This document shows, one piece after another, positions 43,934 to 54,222 of a stretch of DNA of 64,000 bases. The notes beneath the pieces were generated by a model. That model was not told the DNA's origin and ran no database searches. It worked only from the letters and a program-made list of their open reading frames with translations. The position numbers and the translations under genes were made by a program. The DNA is from Natrinema zhouii (GTDB lineage: Archaea; Halobacteriota; Halobacteria; Halobacteriales; Natrialbaceae). The stretch covers positions 434,001 through 498,000 of the forward strand of contig NZ_CP084882.1 in NCBI RefSeq assembly GCF_013456555.2, given 5' to 3'. How positions within the stretch are numbered: position 1 is the stretch's first letter; every line of letters begins with the position of its first letter.

Positions 43934-44143
43934 ATGTCAGATACCGACCAGACTGGCGAGCCACTGACGCCCTAGCAGCGCCTCGAGTCATCGAATCTCC
44001 GGATCATTGATGCGGGAGTCGCGACGATCACCGACATGGAGATACTTCAGGCGTGTGTTGCCTACGAAAACCAGCACCAACAACGCCTTCCGATCCTCAA
44101 ACTGCTAGCTCAGCGAGCTGAAGAACTTCGCGAGGAGTCGTAA
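43934..44143 (+). pseudogene. 70-codon plasmid gene with an early nonsense codon
   Basis: MSDTDQTGEPLTP, then TAG (43973-43975), then RLESSNLRIIDAGVATITDM and a coherent helical end (ILKLLAQRAEELREES). The frame is otherwise intact, so a single change (GAG or CAG to TAG) inactivated it. Preceded by the repeated leader, copy C. Confidence 0.65.
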
Positions 44144-44178
44144 CTGGTCCACCAATCGCGACACCTGCAAGGATCTGA

Positions 44179-44219
44179 AAGTGTTGCTTGCACTCTCGAG
44201 AGGGGAAGAGGTTTTTCAG
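44179..44219 (+). promoter_or_regulatory. Repeated 5' leader, copy D
   Basis: AAGTGTTGCTTGCACTCTCG, then AGAGGGGAAGAGGTTTTTCAG before ATG 44220. It keeps GTGTTG, a CTCTCGAGAG palindrome and an AAGAGG ribosome-binding site. It is the most divergent member. Confidence 0.45.
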
Positions 44220-44544
44220 ATGATAGATCGACCCGAGATTACGATCCAGTACCAGACAGCATTCACCGATGATGGTGGACTCGAACCGACCGAAGAAAGC
44301 GTTGAGACCTCTCTCGAGGATTGTGGTGCCGACGTGAGTCATCGCGAGGTCGAAACACGTCTTGATCGACCCGCTGCCACCGAGTTCAACGTCGATGACC
44401 GCGTCGAAGTTCGGTACTCGGAGGTTGACGACACTGATCAGGCATCACTGTTCGCGGATACGGGCCGACGGCCAGCAGATGCCGATGGGCGAGGACGCCA
44501 GCATACAGTTTCTCTTCGATGCTCCCGGTGAGAACAGTGACTGA
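44220..44544 (+). pseudogene. Frameshifted acidic plasmid gene
   Basis: MIDRPEITIQYQTAFTDDGG through EVRYSEVDDTDQASLFAD in one frame, then SIQFLFDAPGENSD and a stop at 44544 in another. A shift near 44455-44490 restores one protein of about 108 residues. Leader copy D precedes it. Family not recognised. Confidence 0.55.
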
Positions 44545-45307
44545 CTCTTCTGAGAGTACCCACAACGGCGAACGAAAGACCACATATGCGGACGCAAGAG
44601 CACGCATACTTGCGCTGGCTGGAGCGACTCCCGATCCGCCCGTCGTAGGTGGATACACCCACGTAATCCGTATCCCCACTACGAGGCAGCTGTGGTGGCC
44701 GGACGATTCGACGATGAGGATCAGTAGGTTCTCGAGTGCGAACAGTGCCTGTACCGTCCCACAAGCAGGTGAGACGCTGAATCCGCGTCACATCGGCCAG
44801 TGGTGTTGATCACGCCCCAGAAGCATGGAGGCGCTCGAAACAGAGCGCTTTCGGTGAGATCGATGTGTTACAAAACCGACTTCCCAGAGATGAATCGCTA
44901 CCGAACCGTCTTCGAAGCGCTCGAGGAGAAGTGATCCTAATGGGTGCCGTGACGTTCGAGATGCTTGCGTTCGGGGGACTACCGACAAGGCATTCAGCAA
45001 CGCTGTTGCGGACGCGAAGCATATGCACGGCCACGGCGGCTATACGGAGACGATCACCGAAAAGTCGGTGTCGGTGAACGAGGCTGCTCGCTCTGTGGTC
45101 ACTGCCATTGGAATCAGTCGTGTTGACGCTTTCGTCTGCTCGAAAGCGCCTCACCCCTCTCAGGGGCAGATCAACACCACTGTTCGGTGTCGTCACTTCT
45201 CATGTGGGATCAGCAAAACTTGAGACTCTCTGCTCTGTCATCCGAGGAAAACCGGAGTCGAACACCTTCGAAATCCACGCAAGTGTGCGGACCAAGCCGT
45301 CAACCTT
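44545..45307. other. Plasmid gene graveyard with two leader copies
   Basis: Short coding-like pieces in changing frames: YEAAVVAGRFDDEDQ, then LECEQCLYRPTSR near 44680-44770, and KAFSNAVADAKHMHGHGGYT near 44985-45060. Leader copy E (44799-44830, plus) and copy F (45136-45182, minus) share CAGTGGTGTTGATC, a G/C-rich hairpin and GAGGCGCT; copy F adds the hairpin CGCTTTCG/CGAAAGCG. No intact gene. Confidence 0.5.
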
Positions 45308-45676
45308 CTATTCCTTAGCGTCATCTGAATCAGTAACGTACAGCTCGTCGTCGACCAGATAGAGATATCCACGATCGATCAGCCGTTGGAGTGCGTACTC
45401 CGCGTCGGCTTCCTCAATCTCCTCTGTGACGATGAGTGCTGTCGCCTTCTCCTTCGCCAGCCCATTGTCGCCGCGACAGATACGGGGTTTGAGTTGCCGG
45501 TAGACCTTGAGAATCCAGTCAGGCAAGGGTGGGCGCTTATCTCGATACATCGCGTATTTCGTTTTTGGATCTCCGAACGTATTAATGGGCTCGTGCCACG
45601 ACAGCTCGTCATTTTCGGTGAACCGGATGCTGTGATTCATCCATCTCATCTTCACTGTTGGATCGATAGCAATCAT
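45308..45676 (-). CDS. Winged-helix-like hypothetical protein
   Basis: 122 residues (113 from ATG 45649, perhaps the true start). The end (EKATALIVTEEIEEADAEYA, then LQRLIDRGYLYLVDDELYVT) looks like a small winged helix; the start (MRWMNHSIRFTENDELSWHE) is polar. Proteins of this type accompany haloarchaeal plasmids. Divergent from the toxin-antitoxin pair at 45748. Confidence 0.6.
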   Translation of the reverse strand: MIAIDPTVKMRWMNHSIRFTENDELSWHEPINTFGDPKTKYAMYRDKRPPLPDWILKVYRQLKPRICRGDNGLAKEKATALIVTEEIEEADAEYALQRLIDRGYLYLVDDELYVTDSDDAKE

Positions 45677-45747
45677 TGAGAGTGTGAACTGTGGTCTACA
45701 GCTATATGATCACCTGAAAGGTTTATCTATATGCGTGCGTAAAGCAT

Positions 45748-46050
45748 ATGTATATGTCCGATGCTGATACCGGGGTTAACGACAACGGGCCAGAGATGGT
45801 TCAGATCAATCTTCGATTGAGCAAAGCCTTCCTTGAGGACATTGATACCACCTGGGAAGAGCAAGGCTTCAATTCTCGGAGCGAATTCCTTCGGTATGCG
45901 GCCCGTGACGCGGTGAAGCATCCTGAATTCTCCCGAGAGGGATGGAAACAGATTGCAGCGAGCGAACATGACTTGCGGTCCGGCAGCGCAGAGTTAGTCT
46001 CACGAGAGGATGTGGTCGAGATGATGGACCGAGTCGAGGATGACAAGTGA
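45748..46050 (+). CDS. Ribbon-helix-helix antitoxin
   Basis: 100 residues (98 from ATG 45754). MVQINLRLSKAFLEDIDTTW, then FNSRSEFLRYAARDAVKHPE is an RHH domain; the C-terminal acidic helix would neutralise the toxin. It overlaps the toxin gene by 11 bp, and TATCTATATG just upstream may be its promoter. RHH antitoxins repress their own operon. Confidence 0.85.
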   Translation: MYMSDADTGVNDNGPEMVQINLRLSKAFLEDIDTTWEEQGFNSRSEFLRYAARDAVKHPEFSREGWKQIAASEHDLRSGSAELVSREDVVEMMDRVEDDK

Positions 46051-46324
46051 CAAGAACTGGACCTGGAAGTTCACGCCACGCGCTGTGGACCAATTCGCTG
46101 GGCTCGATCCACACATCCAAGATCGTATCATCTCAAAGCTCGATGAGGTTGTGAACTCAGAGTGGCGAGATCCAGAGGATGTCCTTGACCCGTTGACCGG
46201 CGGACCGTTTTCCAAACTCCGTGTCGGCCAATATCGTCTCGCTTGCACCCTTGATTTTGATGAGTCAGTCCTTGAATTCCATCGGATTGTGCACCGGAGT
46301 GGAGCCTACACTGCGGACGGTTGA
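46040..46324 (+). CDS. RelE/ParE-superfamily toxin
   Basis: 94 residues: WTWKFTPRAVDQFAGLDPHI, LDPLTGGPFSKLRVGQYRLA and VLEFHRIVHRSGAY, which is the RelE fold with LRVGxYR and a C-terminal strand containing HR..HR. RelE enzymes cut ribosome-bound mRNA; ParE relatives act on gyrase. Which class applies cannot be told by eye. It forms a type II module with 45748. Confidence 0.88.
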   Translation: MTSDKNWTWKFTPRAVDQFAGLDPHIQDRIISKLDEVVNSEWRDPEDVLDPLTGGPFSKLRVGQYRLACTLDFDESVLEFHRIVHRSGAYTADG

Positions 46325-46613
46325 TGATGACGTAGCAATCTTAACAGCCTATGCTGGAAATGACATACTCTCTTCGCCACAAAGTTCTTCGAGTTGATTC
46401 CTGTGACGATGCTCGAAGTAACAGTGGTACGAGAAGTACCCGCAGACCTTGCCAATATCGTTCAGCCACGAACAGGCTACGGTCGGATGTCCAGACGTTC
46501 GCTCCACACACTGCATACGCTACTGTCGAAAGATCGCTTGGTGTCGTCCCCTCGTACTGGAGGTTAACGCCCTCGTCCTGAGATCCCGTCTCCAGCCAAA
46601 TACCCTGAGCCAG

Positions 46614-47352
46614 TCAGAACGTTTTGATCTGTCTCAGGCTGTGACGAACTAACTTTCGGACGGTAATATGATCGGCATCCCGCCCGCTGTCGTCCCAGTT
46701 CTTGCCTGTCCAGAATTCGCCGAACTGCGTTCCTCGATGCAATCCGTTCCAATCGAGTCTCACGATGTCTGCCGGTGGATTCCCAGAGAGCGTTGGCCGA
46801 GTGAGTGCCTCGATCGCGTTCCTGCTTGGGTGGACTGCCACCGAGGATGTGCACTCGTCGTCCACGCCAGTTTGCCGGATCCGAGAACTCGTATGCGAAC
46901 TGGTCGGAGTACTCACGCGAGTAGCCGAGTACGATGGCCTCCGAGATCGCGTCGATCGCCTCGCAGCACTTCGGCACGATCACGAGCTCCGATTCAGGAT
47001 AACTCGCCTGAAGGTCGCGCGCAGCGAGAACGTATTCACGGGCCTCGTCGACAGAGTAAGCATCACCGAGGACGCCAACGTGAAGCTCGTACTCTCTGAA
47101 GCGCTCGATGTACCGCCCGAAGTCGGGATTGCGAGCGTCATTTTTGAGCATCCCGACTGGCAACTCGAGCGTCTCGTACTGTGTATGCTGGTAGGAGCAA
47201 TCCTCACGAAACCCGGTCACATAGCCGAGTGAGAGTGCGTCGATCGCGACCGGGACTCGATGGAGAAAGGCGACGTAGTCAGCCTGGCGAGCGGCTCGGA
47301 TCTCGGTGGCACTGTCGGCACTGATCGTTGTCCGGTGTGCTGATCGGGACAT
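46614..47352 (-). pseudogene. DUF6610-like haloarchaeal plasmid protein, frameshifted
   Basis: The N-terminal part (AFLHRVPVAIDALSLGYVTG to WRGRRVHILGGSPPKQ) and the C-terminal part (SRNAIEALTRPTLSGNPPAD to LVRHSLRQIKTF) are in different frames and join near 46825. Together they match the layout I know as DUF6610, with SELVIVPKCCEAIDAISEAI in the middle; its function is unknown. One lost base is enough to break it. Confidence 0.7.
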
Positions 47353-47443
47353 GAAACGGAGTGCTGGAACCCGCGTTGGGCGCTCTTCCCGTTACCCCAC
47401 AAATCAGGAGAGACCTCGCGGTCGTGGGGTGATTACGAATAGG

Positions 47444-47569
47444 ATGGTGACGCCTGAAACGCGAGTCTCCTCACTCCTGAAAGGAAGTGGAACAACAGAA
47501 CCGCTCGCGAGGGGATCAATGGGACGCCCAGCCGAAGAAGAGCCAGATGTCGCCGTGCTTGCCTTTTAG
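47444..47569 (+). CDS. 41-aa hypothetical peptide
   Basis: ATG-to-TAG frame (TRVSSLLKGSGTTEPLARGS, then GRPAEEEPDVAVLAF). It reads like a short haloarchaeal acidic peptide. The overlapping minus frame at 47516-47725 (NKWGLAGAINCSGTTGAKRY, then DIWLFFGWASH) also has coding character but no start; only one can be real, and I cannot decide which. Confidence 0.35.
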   Translation: MVTPETRVSSLLKGSGTTEPLARGSMGRPAEEEPDVAVLAF

Positions 47570-47726
47570 TCTGTGCTGTTCGCGATAGCGTTTGGCTCCC
47601 GTCGTCCCCGAACAGTTGATCGCTCCGGCGAGACCCCACTTATTTCGAATCCGCTCATCTCCATCCTCGAGTAGCTGGTGCGCGTATCGACGTTTCTGCT
47701 TTCCGTGATGCTCTTGCTTAGGGATG

Positions 47727-48700
47727 ACTTCGAACGAGGAGACGCGCAGCAACGAGATGAACAGTACGATCGAAACGTGAGTTGACGGCCTCGTGGACCT
47801 CGCCGACGACGCTGCGGCCAGTGAGGAGTTCAAAACCTGGCTCGACGGACAGAGCCGGTTCCACGACTACTCGTACCGAAATACACTCCTGATCAAACAG
47901 CAGTGTCCCCACGCAATCCGGGTTGCAGGGTACAACACGTGGGCAAACGAGTTCGAGCGCTACGTCCAAGGGGGCGAAAGCGCAATCTGGATCTGGGTAC
48001 CGATCATCACGAAACAGTGCCCCGAATGCGGAAACTCGCCAAGCTACCACGAAAACAGTTCCTGTGAGTACAATGAGATACCGCCAGAGGAGTGGTCGAA
48101 AGGGCTTGTCGAGTTCAAATCCACCGCTGTCTTCGATGTCTCGCAGACCGACGGAGAGCCGCTTCCTGATCTCGAAACTGAAGCATATGTGATGCCAGTA
48201 ATCTGGTGCCGGCCCTCCTCGAGAATGCTGAGCAGCTGGATGTCGACGCACAGTTTGTCACCCCTGCCGAGTGGACCTATGGAGAGGCAAAGGGTGTCTA
48301 TAAACAGCGGTGCCCGATGACCACGCGCCCGCGAGTCGAAGTGAAAAATCGAGACAATCAAGCAGGTTTCGTTGGGACACTCATCCACGAGTTCGCCCAC
48401 GCCTTGTTGCACTTTGATATTGAGGGTCGTGATGAGCGATCAAAACGCGAGCTAGAAGCCGTTGCGTACGTCGTGGGACGCTACTTCGAACTGGATATGA
48501 GTGGATCAGCGTTCTACCTTGCGGCGTGGAACGGTGACGATTCCGAGGTGATCTCTGGTCGGCTTGGCCGAATTAGCCAGACAGCTCAAGAGCTAATCGA
48601 CACACTTGAACGAGAACTCGAGTGTCTCCCGAAGGCGGAATCAAACGCGGATGAGGGCAACAACCAGGATGAAGGATCACCAGTACCAGACAATGACTGA
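47727..48700 (+). pseudogene. ArdC-like/zinc-metallopeptidase plasmid protein, broken
   Basis: Segments: DLADDAAASEEFKTWLDGQS, FHDYSYRNTLLIKQQCPHAI, ESAIWIWVPIITKQCPECGN, then after a one-base loss near 48195 DASNLVPALLENAEQLDVDA and GFVGTLIHEFAHALLHFDIE with the HEFAH zinc motif. A stop and frame change also interrupt the N-terminus near 47780. The order (ArdC-like ssDNA-binding N-terminal domain, then metallopeptidase) is that of a protein common on haloarchaeal plasmids; anti-restriction is suggested by ArdC homology only. Confidence 0.75.
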
Positions 48701-50537
48701 TCAGTCGAGTATTGGACTCAGTGTCAATCCAGAAATCCTGTCCGGACGCAATATTCCTTATCCATCGCATTCGTAGGAAACTGCACAACGGTGTATCCGA
48801 ACCATCTGACTCGCAGATTCTCACGAATGGGTACCCTTCCCACATCCGGCGACAAGAGCAAGGGGACAGGGAAACAAGTCAAGAATACGACAGCTAAAAA
48901 ACCAACACATCGATACTGGCGAGAGTATCATCGGTGCGGCATTGCCGATATGACGATCCCACTGGACCACAGTACTACCTGAGGAAAGAGACAACAAGAC
49001 TCAGAAAATAATCTGTTGAGACTGTACCGAATCGTTCCTTCGAGAGTAACGTCTACCCTATCTTTCCCTGTCTTCGGCCGGATAAGCGTATCTACAACCG
49101 TGTTTTCGCCCCTCAAAGCGGGGTAAAGACCAAGAGATCCGGGTTGCTCAAGATTATCCAATAGGTGTATATATGAGAATAGGACTTATATCGTATTATG
49201 TGATAGCATATCTCTAGTCTACTCCCAATGAGGCAGGTCACTTCAGTCCCACGGCCTTCAAAGCGCCAGAAACCTCGATGCCGTGGCCCGTCGAAGGCTG
49301 TAATTGGTCGAAAATATCCTTTTTGATCATGTTCACGCAAAGAGAATCGGATTCCTTCAGGATTCAATTACTGGCGTGAGAACAACGGCTAAGGAAGGGA
49401 AACGGCCGGTGGGGGACGGCCGCCGCCTCTTGTCACTAGCAGGGGTCACGGATGGGTTTTGGCTAACAAGCCCCCTGCGCTCCTACAGTGACTCGCGTTA
49501 TCAATAAACACTAGTCAACCGGCAATAGAGTTGCCGTAATAAGAAAGCCGGGTTCCTTGAGTCGTTGGCGGTGAAAAGCTACGGCGGGAAGTAGTGACCG
49601 AGGCAGCTTTCGTAATAATGTCCGGAAACAGGTGAACCTGCATCCCTGCATGATGCCCTTGCACTGAATCACGATAATCTCCCGGACTATGTCTATGGCG
49701 ACCGTTGGCCCCGAGTGGCGTAGATCCTTCCATTCGAGAGGTACGCCCTGTATCTCGTACGAGTATCACAGTATTCCCGCAACTGATAGAACATTCGGCG
49801 GTTAGTTCGCACTCGTTCATATCACTTCCTACTTGGACAATGCGAAGGTCTACTTGTCGGAGTTCGTCATTTGTTTGCAATTACTGATGATTCGAGCCAC
49901 GGTCGACCGGATCGGATCGACGTGGTCGACAATCTACCGATAAGAGTGACCGACGTCTCGCAGTTCGATGATCCGAATGGCAACAGCGAACTGCTCTCCA
50001 AGAACAAGTGTCTTGCCGTCGTCGAATGTGAGACCGAATGGCAGTCGACCTTGGTGGATCCCGACCTTGAAGCGCCAATCTACCTCTTGCCCGCCCGTTC
50101 GATCTCCTTTTCGCCTCCCAAGTCGTCGCTCGCTGCCATAGCGGGCTCGATCGCAAGGTGATAGGCGGAGGTATCGACGATCCCGTATTCAAACTTCGGA
50201 AGCGGTGATGGCAGACCTCTCAACTGACTCCTCAAAACTATGCTAACCGTTTTATGACACTCTGATGAACAAGGTAAATCCGTCGCCCCGAACGGTGGCG
50301 GATCCGCTTCGATCACCAACAGCACTTTTAGCCAATGTCGCCACTTTCCCAGTGAAGCGGGAAATTTTGGATGGTTCACATCCACCATTTCTCGTCTCAG
50401 CTCTCTAGTTTTGATGGATCAAGTCGGTACTGTCTCGTGACTCGCCAGAGTCAACTGATTCGACTTCGGTAGCGACGAACAATACAGCGAGTAGTCCGAA
50501 CGTCCGGTTTCGAGCAAGGGAAAGCAAAACGTCCACG
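48701..50537. other. Long stretch without a supportable gene
   Basis: Weak candidates only: a 51-codon frame at 48827-48982 (GTLPTSGDKSKGTGKQVKNT), an open stretch at 49871-50161 (NKCLAVVECETEWQSTLVDP) and a minus-strand piece near 50085-50200 (KFEYGIVDTSAYHLAIEPAM). None has a start, context and length that convince. Likely remnants between plasmid-type and respiratory regions. Confidence 0.45.
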
Positions 50538-53006
50538 CTACATGAGGTAGAACAGCGGGAAGAGAATCACCCAGACGATGTCGACGAAGTGCCAGTAGAG
50601 TCCGAAGAACTCTACCGGACGGTTGTCCTCGAGGTAAGCTTCGATGCTCACGATTCGGTAGATCATGAATGCTGCGATGAGTAGACCAAAGATGACGTGC
50701 AGCGCGTGTAATCCGGTCGTCACGAAATACATCGAGTACTCGAGTTCGGTGAACCAGTAAATACCGTGAGCGAACTCCTGGCTCCACTCATAGCCTTTGA
50801 TGGTGAGGAACGTGAGTCCAAGCAGCAGCGTAACCCCCATCGACGCCAGCAGCCCGCGCTTGTTCTCGCGTTCGGCCATCACCAGCGCGAGGATGACCGT
50901 AAAACTCGAGGTGAGCAGGACGTAGGTGTTAATCAGGCCGATCGTCGCCGACGGTGGCACGGTCTCGAAGTTACCCCAGCCGGCATGGATCCGCATAAAC
51001 ACGTACGCCCCGATGACGGCACCGAAGACGACGACGTCCGAGGCCAGGAAGAACCAGATACCGGTCTTCGTCGTGCCGACCCCTTCGAACGGCCAGCGCT
51101 CGGCGATGGCCATCTCGGGTGCGTTAAATTCCTCGCGCCCGTACTGGAACAGCGCGATCCCCAAGATTCCGACGCCGACGAGCGAGATTATGGGATAGAG
51201 AATATTCTCCGATCCAGCAGCCGTACCGGGGAGCTCCGCCCCGCGTGCGGTCGCGAAGTCGGCGACGTAGGGAGTCAGTCCTGACAGCCCGAGGAACATG
51301 ACAAACATGCCGAGCCCGATTCCGAACGGCCAGATACTCGCATGATCTTCGTGGTCAGCTTCAAGCGACTCGGCCTCCCCGGTTCGCTCATGGGCGACTG
51401 CACCGCCGTCGGCCGCCGTCGCATCGTCGACGAACTCGAGTTCCCCGCTCACATAGCTGGGCCGGTTCGGCCAGTTCTCGAGCGGCGGCGGTGACGTGGT
51501 CGCCCACTCGGCGGTCCGCGAGTACGCCCACGGGTTATCGGGCGCATCAGGCCCCGAGATGAAACTCTTCGCGAGTGTGATGAAAACGAGCAGAACGCCC
51601 GTACCGATAACGAAGGCCCCGACGGTCGCCAGTTGATGGTAGAGTTCCGTCCCCTCGGGATAGTGGAAGACACGCCTTGGTGTCTCCCACGCGAGGAACA
51701 TCGGGAAGTACAGCAGATTGAAGCCGACGAAGTAGACGGCAAAGCTGAGCTTTCCGAGCCGTTCATCGTACATTTTGCCGGAGATCTTCGGCCACCAGTA
51801 GTAGAGGCCGCCGATCAGTGCGGTAACGCCCGCCACCATCACGTAGTGGAAGTGCGCGACCACCCAGTAGGTGCCCCGGAACTCGTAGTCGAGGACCACT
51901 GCACCGAGGAAGACGCCCGTGATGCCGCCGATGATAAACAGGATGAGCGCGCCAAGAGTGAACAGGAACGGCGTCGTAAAGCGCACGCGACCCTTGACCA
52001 TGGTATAGATCAGCGCGAAAACTATCAAGTCGAAGGGTAACGAGATACCAATCGTCGTCGCCATGAACAGCGTCTTGATCGGGAGATTGATCGTTGTCAG
52101 AAACATGTGATGCATCCAGACCAAAAAGGACTGCACCGCGACAAGCACCATCGCAATGATAACCCACTTTCGGCCGACGATCCGTCGGCCAGTAAACGTT
52201 TGAAACGTCTCGAGCATGATTCCTAACGCAGGGAAAAAGACGATGTATACCTCCGGATGGCCGAAGAACCAAAAGAGGTGTCCCCACAACAGGCTCGATC
52301 CCTGGTCGGTCGCGAAGTACTGCGTGAGCAGGAGGCGGTCAGTCAACATGAGGATCAGTGCGGCCAGCAGCGCCGCGAACGCGAATAGCATCATCCAGAC
52401 AGTCAGGAGGATCCCCCACGTGACCAGCGGCATGTTCCACAGACCGAGGCCCTCAGCACGACAGCGGTGAATCGTCGTAAGGAAATTCACCGTACTGAGG
52501 GTGGTCGACATGACGAACAGGGTCAACGCGAGGATCGTCGTATTGCCGCCCATCGTCAGCGTATAGCCGGGGTTGTAGATCGGCACGTTCAGCGGTGCGT
52601 ACATGTACCAACCGTTGGCCCACGTCGTCCCCTGGAAGAACGAGAGCAAGACGAGAAGCCCCGAAAAGAGGAAGAACCAGTAACTCAGCGCGTTCAGGCG
52701 CGGAAACGCCATGTCCGTCGACCCGATCTGGAGCGGAACGATGTAGTTCCCGAAGCCGAATCCGAGCGGCGAGATGAACCAGAACACCATCAACAGCCCG
52801 TGGATCGAGACTGACTGATTGTATTCGGTGTTCGTGAGCAGTCCGGTGCCACCGAATTCCCACAGGTGAGCGCGGAACAGCAACGCGAGGACGCCGCCAG
52901 CGACGAGGAAGAATAGCGCCGTCACAATGTAAAGAATTCCGACATCTTTGTGGTTAGTCGTCACCAGCCATCGCTTGACGCTCGTCTGGGGCGGAAGTTC
53001 GCTCAT
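50538..53006 (-). CDS. Cytochrome c oxidase, fused subunit I+III
   Basis: 822 residues from ATG 53006 (MSELPPQTSVKRWLVTTNHK), the classical start of heme-copper oxidase subunit I. Metal ligands are visible: SIHGLLMVFWF (low-spin heme His), HPEVYIVFFPALGIM (CuB His and Tyr), WMHHMFLTT (two CuB His) and HFHYVMVAG (heme His). After about residue 590 comes subunit III with KTGIWFFLASDVVVFGAVIG and LEYSMYFVTTGLHALHVIFG. I/III fusions are known in haloarchaeal terminal oxidases. Subunit II is not adjacent in this window, although an SCO-like protein is nearby. Confidence 0.95.
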   Translation of the reverse strand: MSELPPQTSVKRWLVTTNHKDVGILYIVTALFFLVAGGVLALLFRAHLWEFGGTGLLTNTEYNQSVSIHGLLMVFWFISPLGFGFGNYIVPLQIGSTDMAFPRLNALSYWFFLFSGLLVLLSFFQGTTWANGWYMYAPLNVPIYNPGYTLTMGGNTTILALTLFVMSTTLSTVNFLTTIHRCRAEGLGLWNMPLVTWGILLTVWMMLFAFAALLAALILMLTDRLLLTQYFATDQGSSLLWGHLFWFFGHPEVYIVFFPALGIMLETFQTFTGRRIVGRKWVIIAMVLVAVQSFLVWMHHMFLTTINLPIKTLFMATTIGISLPFDLIVFALIYTMVKGRVRFTTPFLFTLGALILFIIGGITGVFLGAVVLDYEFRGTYWVVAHFHYVMVAGVTALIGGLYYWWPKISGKMYDERLGKLSFAVYFVGFNLLYFPMFLAWETPRRVFHYPEGTELYHQLATVGAFVIGTGVLLVFITLAKSFISGPDAPDNPWAYSRTAEWATTSPPPLENWPNRPSYVSGELEFVDDATAADGGAVAHERTGEAESLEADHEDHASIWPFGIGLGMFVMFLGLSGLTPYVADFATARGAELPGTAAGSENILYPIISLVGVGILGIALFQYGREEFNAPEMAIAERWPFEGVGTTKTGIWFFLASDVVVFGAVIGAYVFMRIHAGWGNFETVPPSATIGLINTYVLLTSSFTVILALVMAERENKRGLLASMGVTLLLGLTFLTIKGYEWSQEFAHGIYWFTELEYSMYFVTTGLHALHVIFGLLIAAFMIYRIVSIEAYLEDNRPVEFFGLYWHFVDIVWVILFPLFYLM

Positions 53007-53311
53007 GGAGCACCGCCTCCTGACCAGTGCCTCGAGTCGATGCCGGTTCGGAACGTGGCGGGGCCAGTTTCGCCCGCAAATCCACGGTAGAAACGGCTTT
53101 CGGAACGCGCGACAAGATGCATAGTCAACACTTTCCACTACGATTAAGCATATTGTGATGTCCGGTGCACTTGCAAGCAGTATTTCTCGTGTTTTGGCCC
53201 GGCCGCGACCGAATTCGAGGTTATTCCCCTTCAACAGTCCTCAAATAGCACGATACTGGCCAACAATGGGTCGCACAACACTCCCTATCCCTTGACTTAG
53301 CAGAGAAACAG

Positions 53312-53669
53312 ATGGAAGCACAGGACATCGAACCAGTCCTGGACTATGAACTCGTAATCATGGGACCGGATGCAGCAGATATCGTCTGGGACGTGCTGAC
53401 CAAAATCGAGATCGAGGTCAATCTCGCTGATGATACCGACCGCTGTACGAACGCGTCATGGTCTCGCCCAGCGATTTTCCCCTGAACTATGTTCAAAAAA
53501 CGTTCAAACTACGAAACCCTGTCAACCTGGACCTCCTCATCACGGTGGTGACCGGTACGGTGAGCCCTGGCCAGACAACTACACGCTCGATGTCCGGCTT
53601 CTTGACTCCAATGGCGATAGCATCCTGCCTGTTTGAGCCAAACCATGACGTACCCGCGAAAATAGAAGG
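53312..53669 (+). pseudogene. Multiply frameshifted hypothetical gene
   Basis: QDIEPVLDYELVIMGPDAAD to about codon 45 in frame one, LYERVMVSPSDFPLNYVQKT in a second and GEPWPDNYTLDVRLLDSNGD in a third. Each piece is coding-like, so at least two indels have broken a protein of about 120 residues. Family not recognised. Confidence 0.5.
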
Positions 53670-53727
53670 TAGAGGAAGCACACTCTGGTTCCGAGCGTTC
53701 TACTGTCCGCAATGCATAAACAGTTGA

Positions 53728-54033
53728 TTACGGCCACTCGACCGGCAGTTCGTCCACATTCTCCTCGAACATCTCGAGGATTGGTTCTATCTGATCAAAC
53801 TCTGGGCCTTTCACGACTACGTCCTGCTCTTTCTACCACTCGATGAATCCCGCGTCTTCCAATCGGGGCAGATGGTTGTGGCACATCTCGACCTGGAGCA
53901 CCTCCAACTGCTCATCTCCCAACTGTACACCTTCTGACGGCTGGACCGCAGCCTGCGGATTATGCTTTGAGAGCGTGATCAGTAGCTCCCGACGATGCTC
54001 ATCAACTAATGCTGCCATGACCTCGTCGAGCAT
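53728..54033 (-). pseudogene. Winged-helix (DUF7344-type) gene with in-frame TAG
   Basis: MLDEVMAALVDEHRRELLIT, then QVEMCHNHLPRLEDAGFIEW, TAG, then KEQDVVVKGPEFDQIEPILE and a stop at 53728. The layout (helical start, LPRLEDAGFIEWD-type wing, acidic PEFDQIEPILEMF tail) matches haloarchaeal DUF7344-type regulators. One nonsense change after the wing inactivates it. Confidence 0.7.
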
Positions 54034-54222
54034 ATCTTCAACTGGCTCTGTTGAAATCCCATCCTTTAGATGTATTTTAGCGTGAAAAACACGCTCACTC
54101 TATGCGCGAAAGGAACAGATAACAAATTTCCTATGTTTTGATGAAGAAAACAATTCAGGCCAAGCACATACGAAGACTGTACCAGAGAAGGTTTTAGCCG
54201 GAGACTGCAACGACCAGTATCA

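Noticed and set aside
45748..46324. Treating the RHH/RelE pair as part of a new system
   Set aside because: It is an ordinary type II toxin-antitoxin module with the usual order and overlap.
50419..52863. Long alternative frames opposite and within the oxidase gene
   Set aside because: Shadows caused by codon bias; the metal-binding motifs are only in the minus-strand frame used.
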